DNA from: Zunongwangia mangrovi
GTDB taxonomy: Bacteria; Bacteroidota; Bacteroidia; Flavobacteriales; Flavobacteriaceae
NCBI RefSeq assembly: GCF_900112105.1
Contig: NZ_FOKV01000012.1
Span: 1-53,235 of the forward strand
DNA: 53,235 nt
Reading direction: 5' to 3'
Every line of letters begins with the position of its first letter. The stretch's first letter is position 1. The notes under the pieces were generated by a model. The model worked only from the letters and a program-made list of their open reading frames with translations. It was not told the origin of the DNA and did not search any database. The position numbers were made by a program, and so were the translations under genes. Below are positions 43,760 through 52,194 of the stretch, piece by piece.

Positions 43760-44755
43760 ATGACAGTAGCAGTTGTTATCTTAAATTGGAATGGAAAAGA
43801 CTTGCTGAAGCAATTTTTACCATCGGTCACTCAATTTTCTACGGAAGCCAATATTTATATTGCCGATAATGCTTCAAGTGACGATTCGATAAATTTTCTG
43901 CGGAACAATTATCCTGAAGTTAAGATCATTCAGAATAAAGAAAACGGTGGTTATGCTAAAGGCTACAATGATGCACTGAAGCATCTTTCCGAAGACATCT
44001 TAATCCTATTAAATAGCGATATTGAAGTCACCAAAGACTGGCTTAAGCCGATATTGGAGGTTTTCAGCAAAGATTCTAAGACTGCTGCGGTACAGCCAAA
44101 AATTTTAGACTTCAAGAACAAATCTTTTTTTGAATATGCCGGGGCAGCAGGCGGATTTATCGATAAATTTGGTTATCCATTTTGCCGCGGCAGAATTTTT
44201 GAAACCATCGAAGAAGATAAAGGGCAGTATGATGACGAAACTGAGATTTTTTGGGCATCTGGAGCCTGCTTAGCGGTAAAAAACACTGTTTTTAAAGAAC
44301 TTGGAGGTTTTGACGAAGATTTCTTTGCCCACCAGGAAGAGATCGACCTCTGCTGGAGAATAAAAAATCTTGGTTATCATATAAAATACACCGGCAAATC
44401 TTGCGTTTATCACGTTGGAGGGGCTACTTTAAATAAAATGAACCCTAAAAAGACCTTTTTTAATTTTAGAAATAGTCTTTTTATGCTGGTTAAGAACCTT
44501 CCTAAAGAAAAAATGCGTAAAATTGTGTTGCAAAGAATGGTTTTAGACGGTATTGCCGGACTAAAATTCCTTTTTCAAGGTGATTTTGGTCATTTTTCGG
44601 CAGTTTTGAAAGCGCATGCTGCTTTTTACGCCAATTTTTCAAAAATGAATAAAAAAAGGATTGAAAAAACCTCTAAAATTAAATACTTTGATGTAAAATC
44701 TGTCGTTTTTGAATATTTTGCATTGAAAAAATCGACATATAAAAATTTAATATAA
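43760..44755 (+). CDS. GT2-family glycosyltransferase
   Basis: A 331-aa family-2 glycosyltransferase with a GT-A fold. N-terminal VAVVILNWNGKDLLKQFLPSV, the nucleotide-binding IADNASSDDS (about 34-43), the DxD-like LLNSDIEVT (about 90-98) and ASGACLAVKNTVFKELGGFDEDFFAHQEEIDLCWRI (about 167-202) are those of rhamnosyltransferase-like enzymes for cell-surface glycans. It has no membrane helix. The donor and acceptor cannot be read. It sits immediately after the HsdR-N-like gene, an arrangement I recall from other flavobacteria. Confidence 0.93.
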   Translation: MTVAVVILNWNGKDLLKQFLPSVTQFSTEANIYIADNASSDDSINFLRNNYPEVKIIQNKENGGYAKGYNDALKHLSEDILILLNSDIEVTKDWLKPILEVFSKDSKTAAVQPKILDFKNKSFFEYAGAAGGFIDKFGYPFCRGRIFETIEEDKGQYDDETEIFWASGACLAVKNTVFKELGGFDEDFFAHQEEIDLCWRIKNLGYHIKYTGKSCVYHVGGATLNKMNPKKTFFNFRNSLFMLVKNLPKEKMRKIVLQRMVLDGIAGLKFLFQGDFGHFSAVLKAHAAFYANFSKMNKKRIEKTSKIKYFDVKSVVFEYFALKKSTYKNLI

Positions 44756-44806
44756 AGTCTATCTAAAGTATTGTTAATACTACTTTTAAGCTTTATATTT
44801 TTTTGA

Positions 44807-44814
44807 TACTTTTG
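44807..44814 (+). promoter_or_regulatory. ompA-like gene promoter -7 element
   Basis: TACTTTTG matches TAnnTTTG exactly and is 34 nt before the start codon, a usual distance for a strong outer-membrane protein gene. The -33 TTG is not evident. Confidence 0.5.
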
Positions 44815-44848
44815 GAAAATCTAACATTAACAATAATTACAATAAGTT

Positions 44849-45694
44849 ATGAAAAAAATCATGCTTTTATCAGCCTCTGCGGCTATTTTGCTTTCTTCAT
44901 GTGTTTCAAACAAGAAATACGCTGAACTTGAAGCAAAACAAAAAGAAACTCAGGACCAGCTTAATACCGCCACTGTAAAATTAAATGCTTGTCTTGAGGA
45001 TAAAACCGAAATGACAGAGAGAATTAAAGTTCTTAACAATACAAACGCGGCGTTATTAAACAACGTTGGTGATCTTGCTACACTTTCTAAGAAAGAAGCA
45101 GAGAACTTAGAGCGTTCATTAGAGAGCATCAAAGAAAAAGATCTTGCTATTAAGAGCATGAGAGATGCGATCAATAAAAAAGACTCTGTTACTTTAGCTC
45201 TTGTAACCAGCTTAAAAGGAGCTATTGGAAACATGAACGACGAAGACATCGAAATCAATGTTGAGAAAGGTGTTGTTTACGTTTCTATTTCAGATAAATT
45301 ATTATTCGACAGTGGTCGTTATAACGTAACAAGCAGAGCTAAAGAAGTTCTAGGAAAAGTTGCTACAGTTATTAAAAACAAGCCAGACATCGAGTTTATG
45401 GTAGAAGGTCATACAGATGACAAATCTATTTCTACTTCTATGTTCCAGGATAACTGGGATCTATCTGTAAAAAGAGCTACTTCTGTAGTTAGAATTTTAC
45501 AAGACGAATTTGATGTTGATCCTAAGCGTATGACAGCTGCAGGTAGATCTTACTACATGCCAGTTGCTTCTAACGATACTGCTGAAGGTCGTGCTAGAAA
45601 CAGAAGAACAAGAATCGTAGTTCTTCCTAAACTAGATCAATTCTACGGAATGATCGAAGAAGGTATGGAGCAAGCTTCTAAAGCTTCAAACTAA
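44849..45694 (+). CDS. OmpA-family outer-membrane lipoprotein
   Basis: A 281-aa cell-envelope protein. The lipobox LLSSC (C18) implies anchoring by lipid. A helical, coiled-coil-prone region follows (about 22-130, starting KKYAELEAKQKETQDQL). The OmpA-like peptidoglycan-binding domain (about 150-270) contains LLFDSGRYNVTSRAKEVLGKVA, EGHTDDKS, NWDLSVKRATSVVRILQ and the NRRTRIVVLP end. It tethers the outer membrane to peptidoglycan. Its codons look optimised compared with neighbours (frequent GTT, TCT, AGA), suggesting high expression. It is monocistronic, with a good -7 element and a strong terminator. Confidence 0.94.
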   Translation: MKKIMLLSASAAILLSSCVSNKKYAELEAKQKETQDQLNTATVKLNACLEDKTEMTERIKVLNNTNAALLNNVGDLATLSKKEAENLERSLESIKEKDLAIKSMRDAINKKDSVTLALVTSLKGAIGNMNDEDIEINVEKGVVYVSISDKLLFDSGRYNVTSRAKEVLGKVATVIKNKPDIEFMVEGHTDDKSISTSMFQDNWDLSVKRATSVVRILQDEFDVDPKRMTAAGRSYYMPVASNDTAEGRARNRRTRIVVLPKLDQFYGMIEEGMEQASKASN

Positions 45695-45722
45695 GAAAAT
45701 AAAAGATATATCTTATATATCG

Positions 45723-45752
45723 AAAAAAGCCTCGCAAATGCGAGGCTTTTTT
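45723..45752 (+). terminator. Terminator of ompA-like gene
   Basis: AAAAAA, stem GCCTCGC, loop AAAT, stem GCGAGGC, TTTTTT. It is almost identical to the terminator at 47102-47129. Confidence 0.92.
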
Positions 45753-45774
45753 ATTTACTGTATTAAACCAAAAC

Positions 45775-45864
45775 TTATAATTTTTTGGAAAATACATCTT
45801 CAATATCCTGATTCAAGTCTAAATGGAACCAACGAATGCCATTATAAAAAGTTAGTTTAAACAA
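45775..45864 (-). pseudogene. Possible gene remnant or 29-aa ORF
   Basis: A short minus-strand frame translates to FYNGIRWFHLDLNQDIEDVF plus SKKL and a stop, which looks like the C-terminus of a soluble protein. Only a TTG could start it (45864), and a TGA lies just upstream at 45868-45870. The spacer between the OmpA gene and the metallopeptidase gene holds nothing else I can name. I read it as a decayed gene end, but random composition cannot be excluded. Confidence 0.25.
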
Positions 45865-45986
45865 ATTTCATCATTCATTTACAAATCATAAATTATTAAT
45901 ACATAATTAAATTGTGAACTATAATTTTTGATCAAATCTAAAATTATGCATATTTTAAACTTTTCTTAACAACTTAACAATTTTTG

Positions 45987-47081
45987 ATGAAACGAAACAA
46001 ACTCCGTGGCCTAAGCCTTCTGGCTGCATTAGCATTTGTATTTTCTTGTGAAAGCGAGAAGATCGAAGAGGAAAACTCTAGTTACGAAACGCTAAATTAT
46101 AGTGTTAACAATAATACTGTAAACACAGATTTTAGTTTAAAAGAAGAATTACCAGATGTAAATGAAAACCTGGGCGATTTAATTACAAATGATGCGGTAA
46201 GCCCTAGCGAATGCGCGCCCACTGCATTTGCTGAAGTACAAAATGATTATATTTTACCCATAGTTCAGGATCAATTAGCACTAACTTATTACTCACTCTA
46301 CTTAGATCTGAATTTTTACTATTCTTATTTTGATAGAAGCGAACAATATTTTGGCGAAGATGGAAGCTATACAAATTTTATGTCTAAGCGAAAAAGAGAG
46401 CTCGAGAGATTTTGGGACATGGAGGATGAAATTATCTTAAATGGGCAGCATACAGCTACTTTAAATGATCGAGAAAAAGTTGCCGATCTTTATGAAATTG
46501 TTGGTGCAAATGTAGAAACTCGCGAAGATGCCTATGCGATCGCAGATCAAATCCTGGCTATTAATGCTGCTTCTCCTAATTTACCCGAAAATCCGTTTTT
46601 TGCGACTGATGGATTTGCAGTAACTAATAACCTAATCGTAATTGGTGACGGTATTGTACAGATGTTATCTGAAACCGGAATAGATTCAAAAATAGTATGG
46701 ACTGGTATTTTATCTCACGAATGGGCGCATCAAATACAATTTGATAATACCTCATCCTGGTATCCAAATGGAGCTGCAGATGATCCTGCGGAAGCTACCA
46801 GATATACTGAATTGGAAGCAGATTTTCTTGCTTCTTATTATATGACTCACAAAAGAGGAGCTACCTATAATTGGAAAAGAGTAGAACAGTTTTTTGAACT
46901 ATTTTTTGCGATTGGAGATTGTAGTTTTAGTAGTAGTGGACATCATGGAACTCCGCTTCAAAGAATGGAAGCTTCCCGACTTGGTTATGAACTGGCTGCC
47001 TCTGCTCAGAAAAAAGGGAAAATTCTTTCTCAGCAAGAAGCTCATGACTATTTTGTGGAAAATATCGATGAAATATTATAA
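45987..47081 (+). CDS. Putative zinc metallopeptidase lipoprotein
   Basis: A 364-aa lipoprotein. The start at 45987 (ATG) is preferred to an in-frame TTG one codon earlier. The lipobox is VFSC (about C21), followed by an acidic linker. A zinc-site motif HEWAHQIQFDN lies near residues 245-255 (HExxH), with ELEADFLASYYMTHKRG about 30 residues later supplying the likely third ligand, and a conserved-looking HHGTPLQRMEASRLGYELA near the end. The arrangement is that of a gluzincin-like neutral zinc peptidase. I cannot name the family more precisely; catalytic activity is inferred from the motif. It is flanked on both sides by near-identical terminators. Confidence 0.78.
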   Translation: MKRNKLRGLSLLAALAFVFSCESEKIEEENSSYETLNYSVNNNTVNTDFSLKEELPDVNENLGDLITNDAVSPSECAPTAFAEVQNDYILPIVQDQLALTYYSLYLDLNFYYSYFDRSEQYFGEDGSYTNFMSKRKRELERFWDMEDEIILNGQHTATLNDREKVADLYEIVGANVETREDAYAIADQILAINAASPNLPENPFFATDGFAVTNNLIVIGDGIVQMLSETGIDSKIVWTGILSHEWAHQIQFDNTSSWYPNGAADDPAEATRYTELEADFLASYYMTHKRGATYNWKRVEQFFELFFAIGDCSFSSSGHHGTPLQRMEASRLGYELAASAQKKGKILSQQEAHDYFVENIDEIL

Positions 47082-47101
47082 CAGATACCACATTTATATA
47101 T

Positions 47102-47129
47102 AAAAAGCCTCGCAGATGCGAGGCTTTTT
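47102..47129 (+). terminator. Terminator of metallopeptidase gene
   Basis: AAAAA, stem GCCTCGC, loop AGAT, stem GCGAGGC, TTTTT. It differs from the copy at 45723-45752 only in one loop base and run length. Confidence 0.9.
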
Positions 47130-47206
47130 ATTTTAAACTCTCTTCATTTTAAAATATGAAAAATCACCGGATAAACGAGGATTTTCAATTTTAAAACGCT
47201 TTAGTT

Positions 47207-47827
47207 TTACATTATTTCCAAACTTCCTTTTCCTTCTCTTAGTACTTCTGGTTCTTCTGAAGTTAAATCGATCACGGTACTTGGGGTATTATCACCATAT
47301 CCACCATCGATCACAATATCTACCAGGTTATCCCATTTTTCCTGAATCAACTCTGGATCTGTAGTATATTCAATTACTTCATCTTCGTCTCTTATCGAGG
47401 TTGAAACTATTGGATTGCCCAGTTCTTCTACGATTGCGCGACAAATATTATTATCTGGCACTCTTATCCCTACAGTTTTCTTTTTCTTAAATACCGTTGG
47501 TAGATTATTATTTCCAGGTAAAATAAATGTATATGGGCCGGGTAAACATCTCTTCAGAATTTTAAATGTCGCAGTATCTATTTGCTTAACATAATCTGAA
47601 AGATTACTTAGATCGTGACAAATAAAACTGAAGTTCGCTTTTTCCAATTTCACTCCCTTTATCTGGGCGATCTTTTCTAAAGCCGAGTTATTGGTGATAT
47701 CACAGCCCAGACCATAAACCGTATCGGTAGGATAAATTACGAGTCCGCCGCTACGTAAAGTTTTTACGACTTTCGCGATTTCACGCGGATTCGGGTTTTC
47801 ATTATAAATACGTATAATTTCAGCCAT
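47207..47827 (-). CDS. L-threonylcarbamoyladenylate synthase (Sua5/YciO/TsaC family)
   Basis: A 206-aa YrdC-domain enzyme that makes threonylcarbamoyl-AMP from Thr, bicarbonate and ATP for the t6A37 modification of tRNAs. Family motifs: GGLVIYPTDTVYGLGCDI (about 28-45), IAQIKGVKLEKANFSFICHDLSNLS, LPGPYTFIL (about 92-100), VGIRVPDN and NPIVSTSIR. It lacks the extra C-terminal Sua5 domain, so it is the short TsaC/YciO-like form; some YciO paralogues have no t6A role. It lies 2 nt after the DUF2945 gene on the same strand. Confidence 0.9.
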   Translation of the reverse strand: MAEIIRIYNENPNPREIAKVVKTLRSGGLVIYPTDTVYGLGCDITNNSALEKIAQIKGVKLEKANFSFICHDLSNLSDYVKQIDTATFKILKRCLPGPYTFILPGNNNLPTVFKKKKTVGIRVPDNNICRAIVEELGNPIVSTSIRDEDEVIEYTTDPELIQEKWDNLVDIVIDGGYGDNTPSTVIDLTSEEPEVLREGKGSLEIM

Positions 47828-47829
47828 TA

Positions 47830-48042
47830 TTAATCAGCTTTTTCGACTTCTTTTTCTAGTTTCAACACTTTGCTGCCATCTTCCTGTTCGATGAGTAATG
47901 CTTTATTTCCTTGTTCTCCTTTTCGGGTGATTTCACTACCGTCGATGGTTTTTGTAACTTCTTCAGTATAAGTTTTGGTTACTTTACCTTCAGCAGTTCC
48001 ATTTCCCCAGTCCCATTTTACGTTACTTCCTTTTTGAATCAT
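47830..48042 (-). CDS. DUF2945 (HVA1-type Tudor) small protein
   Basis: A 70-aa protein: MIQKGSNVKWDWGNGTAEGK, then VTKTYTEEVTKTIDGSEITRKG and NKALLIEQEDGSKVLKLEKEVEKAD. These match the DUF2945/hypervirulence-associated TUDOR family, small beta-barrel proteins of unknown function. The frame runs on 18 codons upstream but overlaps the hairpin at 48069-48085, and the ATG at 48042 gives the canonical start. It is probably cotranscribed with the TsaC-like gene (2 nt spacing). Confidence 0.85.
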   Translation of the reverse strand: MIQKGSNVKWDWGNGTAEGKVTKTYTEEVTKTIDGSEITRKGEQGNKALLIEQEDGSKVLKLEKEVEKAD

Positions 48043-48068
48043 CTTTTTTCTTTTGAAGATAAAAAGAA

Positions 48069-48085
48069 AGCCGCATTCCGCGGCT
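48069..48085 (-). terminator. Hairpin downstream of uvrD, possible terminator
   Basis: AGCCGC (48069-48074), loop ATTCC, GCGGCT (48080-48085). On the minus strand it is followed by a T-rich tract (CTTTCTTTTT) and lies 27 nt before the DUF2945 start. It is 242 nt beyond the uvrD stop, so it would be a late terminator for uvrD or a leader hairpin for the DUF2945 transcript. Confidence 0.5.
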
Positions 48086-48199
48086 CTGAATAACACAAGT
48101 TTAACTCGAAAACCTTGTAAAATTTAGCAATTTATGGTGTTTGTAAATTTTGAAAATGGATTTTAATTTGTATATCCGCGATACATCATAAGAGTTTCG

Positions 48200-48228
48200 A
48201 TCACCCTGAACTTGATTCAGGGTCTCAT
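48200..48228 (+). repeat. REP-like palindrome, copy A
   Basis: Stem CCCTGAA (48204-48210), loop CTTGA, stem TTCAGGG (48216-48222), framed by ATCA on the left and TCTCAT on the right. It is the partner of copy B in inverted orientation. Confidence 0.7.
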
Positions 48229-48258
48229 CACAATATTTGGTTGGTTTTTCAATACCGT

Positions 48259-48287
48259 ATGAGATTCCGGATCAAGTCCGGAATGAC
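48259..48287 (-). repeat. REP-like palindrome, copy B (inverted)
   Basis: On the minus strand: GTCA, stem TTCCGGA, loop CTTGA, stem TCCGGAA, TCTCAT. Frame, loop and length equal copy A, while four of the seven stem pairs differ by compensatory changes. Confidence 0.7.
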
Positions 48288-48326
48288 AAAGATTTAAAAT
48301 TCTTATGAATTGCGGATACTCAAATT

Positions 48327-50651
48327 TTAAGAAAGTAGCTTCAATTTAGCGAATCTTAGCAATAGCTTTTTAATACCACCATTTTCAAAATTGATCTCGG
48401 CTTTTTTATCTTGGCCTACACCTTCAATCCCTAAAACTTTTCCTTTTCCAAAACGCATATGCTCGACTTCGTTACCAACTTCAAGCTGAATTGCATTCGA
48501 GGCTTTTGCAGGTTCTGAAGCTGCCGGTCTTAGTTTTCGTAATTTCCTTAACTGTTCTTCTGTTGGCTTATGCGCCGGTGGTGGCGTTCCTGCTTTTGGT
48601 TTTGTTTGGCGAAGTTTGGATTTATCAACTTCATCTCCAAAAATATCGGTATTGATAAGCGGTTTGTATTTATAATCATCCTGCGGAATCATATAATCCA
48701 AAAACTTATCATCTATTTCTTCTATAAATCGGCTTGGCTCGGCATCTACCAGTTTTCCCCAACGATATCTACTTTGCGTATAAGTTAAGAAAGCCTGTTT
48801 TTCAGCTCGAGTTACTGCAACATAAAATAAGCGGCGTTCTTCTTCAAGTTCAGATCGGGTGTTCATACTCATTGCTGAAGGGAAAAGATCTTCTTCCATA
48901 CCTACAATATAAACGTAAGGAAACTCCAATCCTTTCGCCAGGTGAATCGTCATAAGCGCCACGCGGTCTTCATCTTCAGTATCTTTATCAAGATCGGTGG
49001 CTAGCGCTACATCTTCTAAAAATTCAGCTATAGATCCATTGGCATCGGCAAGTTCTTTTTGCTCTTCCACAAAATCCTTAATACCGTTTAAAAGCTCTTC
49101 GATATTCTCGATTCTTGCAATACCATCTGGAGTACCATCTTTTTTAAGTTCCTGTACGAGTCCGGTTTTTTTGGTCACCGTATCTGCAACAGTAAACGCA
49201 TCGGCATTCTGAGCCAAAATTGTAAAATGCTTGATCATATTTACGAAATTGTCCAGCTTGGTCCTGGTACTTTTTGTGATCTTAAGTTCTGGTAAATGAT
49301 CCAGATTTTCTAAAACTTCGAAGATCGATTTTCCATATTTATTTGCAGCGATACTTAGTCTGTCCATCGTTGTGGCTCCAATCCCGCGCGTAGGATAATT
49401 GATCACACGCTTCAAAGCTTCTTCATCTTTTGGGTTGATCAATAATCGCAAGTAGGAAAGCACATCTTTAATCTCTTTACGCTGGTAGAACGACAAACCT
49501 CCATAAATTCGGTATGGAATATCCCTCTTCCGTAACGCATCCTCCATCGCCCTACTCTGCGCATTGGTACGGTACAAAATAGCAAAATCGCCATTAGCCA
49601 TTTGATTTTGCATCTTATTTTCAAAGATCGAACTGGCTACAAATCGTCCTTCTTCACCATCCGTAAGTAACCGGTTTACCACGATCTTTGGCCCGTCGTC
49701 ATTCGCCGTCCAAACTACTTTATCTAATTTGGTCTGGTTTTTATCGATTATCGAGTTGGCTGCATTTACAATATTTCCGGTAGAACGATAATTTTGTTCC
49801 AAGCGGTACATTTCTACGCCTTCGTAATCTTTCTGGAAATTCAGAATGTTATTAATGTTCGCACCACGGAACGCGTAAATACTCTGCGCATCGTCCCCTA
49901 CCACACATATATTCTGAAACTTATCAGACAATGCTTTTACGATCAAATATTGCGAGTGATTGGTATCCTGATACTCATCCACCAAAATATATCGAAAACG
50001 ATTCTGATATTTCTGAAGCACTTCAGGAAAACGGTTTAAAAGCTCATTGGTTTTCAGCAATAGATCATCAAAATCCATGGCGCCGGCTTTAAAACAACGC
50101 TGTACATATTCCTGGTAAATATCACCCATTCTTGGCTTTTTGCTCATCGCATCGGCCTCCATTAATTCAGGATTATTGAAATAGGCTTTTACCGTGATCA
50201 GACTGTTTTTGTAAGATGAAATTCGGCTATAAACCTGCTTATATTTATAAACATCTTTATCCAGCTGCATATCCTTAATGATCGCCCTAATCACACTTTG
50301 CGAATCCTGTGTGTCATAGATCGTGAAATTAGAAGGATAGCCCAATTTATCGGCTTCAAAACGTAGAATCTTGGCAAAAACCGAGTGGAATGTTCCCATC
50401 CAAAGATTTTTAGCTTCACTCCTACCTACGATCTGCGAAATACGATGCTGCATTTCTCTTGCCGCTTTATTGGTAAAGGTTAACGCAAGAATATTAAAGG
50501 CATCGATCCCTTTACTCATCATGTATGAGATCCTATACGTAAGCACACGGGTTTTACCAGAACCGGCTCCCGCAATTACGATCATAGGACCATCAATCTG
50601 CAATGTTGGCGCCCTTTGGGCATCATTTAATTCGGCTAAATAAGCTTCCAA
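48327..50651 (-). CDS. UvrD/PcrA-like superfamily 1 DNA helicase
   Basis: ATP-dependent 3'-5' DNA helicase of 774 aa for nucleotide-excision and mismatch repair or replication-fork clearance. Walker A is AGAGSGKT (about 27-34) in the Q-motif context LNDAQR, motif II is VDEYQDTN, motif III is GDDAQSIYAFRGA, and motifs IV-VI include YRTNAQSR, MTIHLAKGLEFPYV and YVAVTRAE. The C-terminal tail has a Tudor-like domain (VGNEVEHMRFGKGKVLGIEG, about 720-740) used in PcrA for RNA-polymerase contact. The length is usual for the family. It is divergent from the M20 gene and has no close same-strand neighbour. Confidence 0.95.
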   Translation of the reverse strand: MEAYLAELNDAQRAPTLQIDGPMIVIAGAGSGKTRVLTYRISYMMSKGIDAFNILALTFTNKAAREMQHRISQIVGRSEAKNLWMGTFHSVFAKILRFEADKLGYPSNFTIYDTQDSQSVIRAIIKDMQLDKDVYKYKQVYSRISSYKNSLITVKAYFNNPELMEADAMSKKPRMGDIYQEYVQRCFKAGAMDFDDLLLKTNELLNRFPEVLQKYQNRFRYILVDEYQDTNHSQYLIVKALSDKFQNICVVGDDAQSIYAFRGANINNILNFQKDYEGVEMYRLEQNYRSTGNIVNAANSIIDKNQTKLDKVVWTANDDGPKIVVNRLLTDGEEGRFVASSIFENKMQNQMANGDFAILYRTNAQSRAMEDALRKRDIPYRIYGGLSFYQRKEIKDVLSYLRLLINPKDEEALKRVINYPTRGIGATTMDRLSIAANKYGKSIFEVLENLDHLPELKITKSTRTKLDNFVNMIKHFTILAQNADAFTVADTVTKKTGLVQELKKDGTPDGIARIENIEELLNGIKDFVEEQKELADANGSIAEFLEDVALATDLDKDTEDEDRVALMTIHLAKGLEFPYVYIVGMEEDLFPSAMSMNTRSELEEERRLFYVAVTRAEKQAFLTYTQSRYRWGKLVDAEPSRFIEEIDDKFLDYMIPQDDYKYKPLINTDIFGDEVDKSKLRQTKPKAGTPPPAHKPTEEQLRKLRKLRPAASEPAKASNAIQLEVGNEVEHMRFGKGKVLGIEGVGQDKKAEINFENGGIKKLLLRFAKLKLLS

Positions 50652-50822
50652 TTTCCTTCAAATTTTAAAAGCGTGAATTTAACCAAAATGAATCAATTTC
50701 TAAACTCCGCCTGTTAATACTTTTAAACAGGGATATACTAAGCTTTAAATGTTTATATTTTTTAGTATTTTTAAGAGAACTAGTTTTTAGCTAAAAATAC
50801 AAACCCTTTTTAACGAATTTCA

Positions 50823-52109
50823 ATGAAGAAAGTTTACTATCTATCCCTCTTATTATTTTCCGCTTTTAGCTACGGACAACAAATGGATGCAGACCTTGAA
50901 GAAGACATCGCTACTGTAGAAGAAAAAGTGATCGAATGGCGAAGAGATTTCCATGAACATCCCGAACTTTCTAATCGCGAATTTGAAACTGCTGAAAAAA
51001 TCGCCAAACATTTAAAAAACTTAGGTTTTGAAGTCGAAACCGAAATCGCAAAAACCGGAGTTGTAGCTTTACTGAAAGGCGATCATCCCGGCAAAGTTGT
51101 GGCTTTACGTGCCGATATTGATGCTTTACCGGTAACCGAAAGGAATGATCTTCCTTTTAAATCTGAAGTAACTACCGAATTTCTTGGCTCGCAAACCGGA
51201 GTGATGCATGCCTGCGGTCATGATACGCATACCGCAATATTGATGGGTGCTGCTGAAGTTTTAGCGCAAAACAAAGACAAGATTCATGGAACTATAAAAT
51301 TCATTTTTCAACCAGCTGAAGAAGGACCACCACCAGGTGAAGAAGGCGGCGCAAAATTAATGATCAAAGAAGGTGTTTTAAAAAGTCCCGATGTAGATGC
51401 CATCTTTGGTTTACATATTAATTCTGAAACTCCCGTTGGCACCATTCGCTATAAACCTGAAGGTACAATGGCTGCGGTAGAACGTTTCGTGATTAATGTA
51501 AAAGGAAAACAAACACATGGCTCGCAACCTTGGAGTGGTACCGATCCTATTCTTATTTCAGCAAAAATTATCGATGGTTTACAAACGATTATTAGTCGGG
51601 ATTCTAAATTGATTGACGCTGCTGCAGTGATTACCGTTGGAAAAATTACCAGTGGTGTGCGTTTTAATATTATTCCTGAAAGTGCCGAAATGATAGGAAC
51701 AGTGAGAACTTTAGAGCCTAAAATGCGCGAGAAGATCTTAAGCCGAATGAAGGAAATGGTGCCTAAACTTGCTGAAGCCTATGGTGGTGAAGCAACTATT
51801 GAAATCCAAAATAACACAGCAGTTACGTATAATGATGTTGCATTAACTAACCAAATGTTACCAAGCCTTCAAAAAGTGGCCGGAGAAGATCATGTAGAAC
51901 TGGTTAAAGCCACTACTGGTGGTGAAGACTTTTCATATTTTCAGGAAGAAGTACCCGGTTTATATTTCTTTTTAGGCGGACAACCTTTGGATAGCGAAGA
52001 ACCGGCACCGCATCATACGCCCGACTTCTTTATCGATGAAAGCGGATTGATCCTTGGCGTGAAGGCAATGACCCAATTGGCTCTAGATTATCTTGATCCA
52101 CCGCAATAA
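50823..52109 (+). CDS. Secreted M20-family amidohydrolase
   Basis: Zinc-dependent amidohydrolase/carboxypeptidase of 428 aa, related to hippurate hydrolase, N-acyl amino-acid hydrolases and IAA-amino acid hydrolases. A signal peptide (about 1-18, ending SYGQ) indicates export, unusual for cytoplasmic M20D enzymes but known in Bacteroidota. Motifs: RRDFHEHPELSNREFET (about 40-56), RADIDALPVTE (about 96-106), MHACGHDTHTAILMGAA (metal ligands C and H), FQPAEEGPPPGEEGG (catalytic Glu), GKQTHGSQPWSG in the dimerisation domain and GGEDFSYFQ plus PHHTPDF near the C-terminus. It likely removes acyl groups from amino acids or peptides in the periplasm. Confidence 0.93.
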   Translation: MKKVYYLSLLLFSAFSYGQQMDADLEEDIATVEEKVIEWRRDFHEHPELSNREFETAEKIAKHLKNLGFEVETEIAKTGVVALLKGDHPGKVVALRADIDALPVTERNDLPFKSEVTTEFLGSQTGVMHACGHDTHTAILMGAAEVLAQNKDKIHGTIKFIFQPAEEGPPPGEEGGAKLMIKEGVLKSPDVDAIFGLHINSETPVGTIRYKPEGTMAAVERFVINVKGKQTHGSQPWSGTDPILISAKIIDGLQTIISRDSKLIDAAAVITVGKITSGVRFNIIPESAEMIGTVRTLEPKMREKILSRMKEMVPKLAEAYGGEATIEIQNNTAVTYNDVALTNQMLPSLQKVAGEDHVELVKATTGGEDFSYFQEEVPGLYFFLGGQPLDSEEPAPHHTPDFFIDESGLILGVKAMTQLALDYLDPPQ

Positions 52110-52130
52110 ATAAATTTAAGGAATTTCTTT

Positions 52131-52158
52131 TCATGCTGAATTTGATCCTGGAGCTCAT
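52131..52158 (+). repeat. Decayed third copy of the REP-like palindrome
   Basis: The segment aligns without gaps to copy A (48201-48228) with about 21 of 28 identical positions, keeping TCA at the start, CTGAA, TTGAT and CTCAT at the end. The stem no longer pairs fully, which suggests an old copy. Confidence 0.4.
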
Positions 52159-52194
52159 TTTAGTTATTTGAAAGCATAATTCTAAAATATATTA

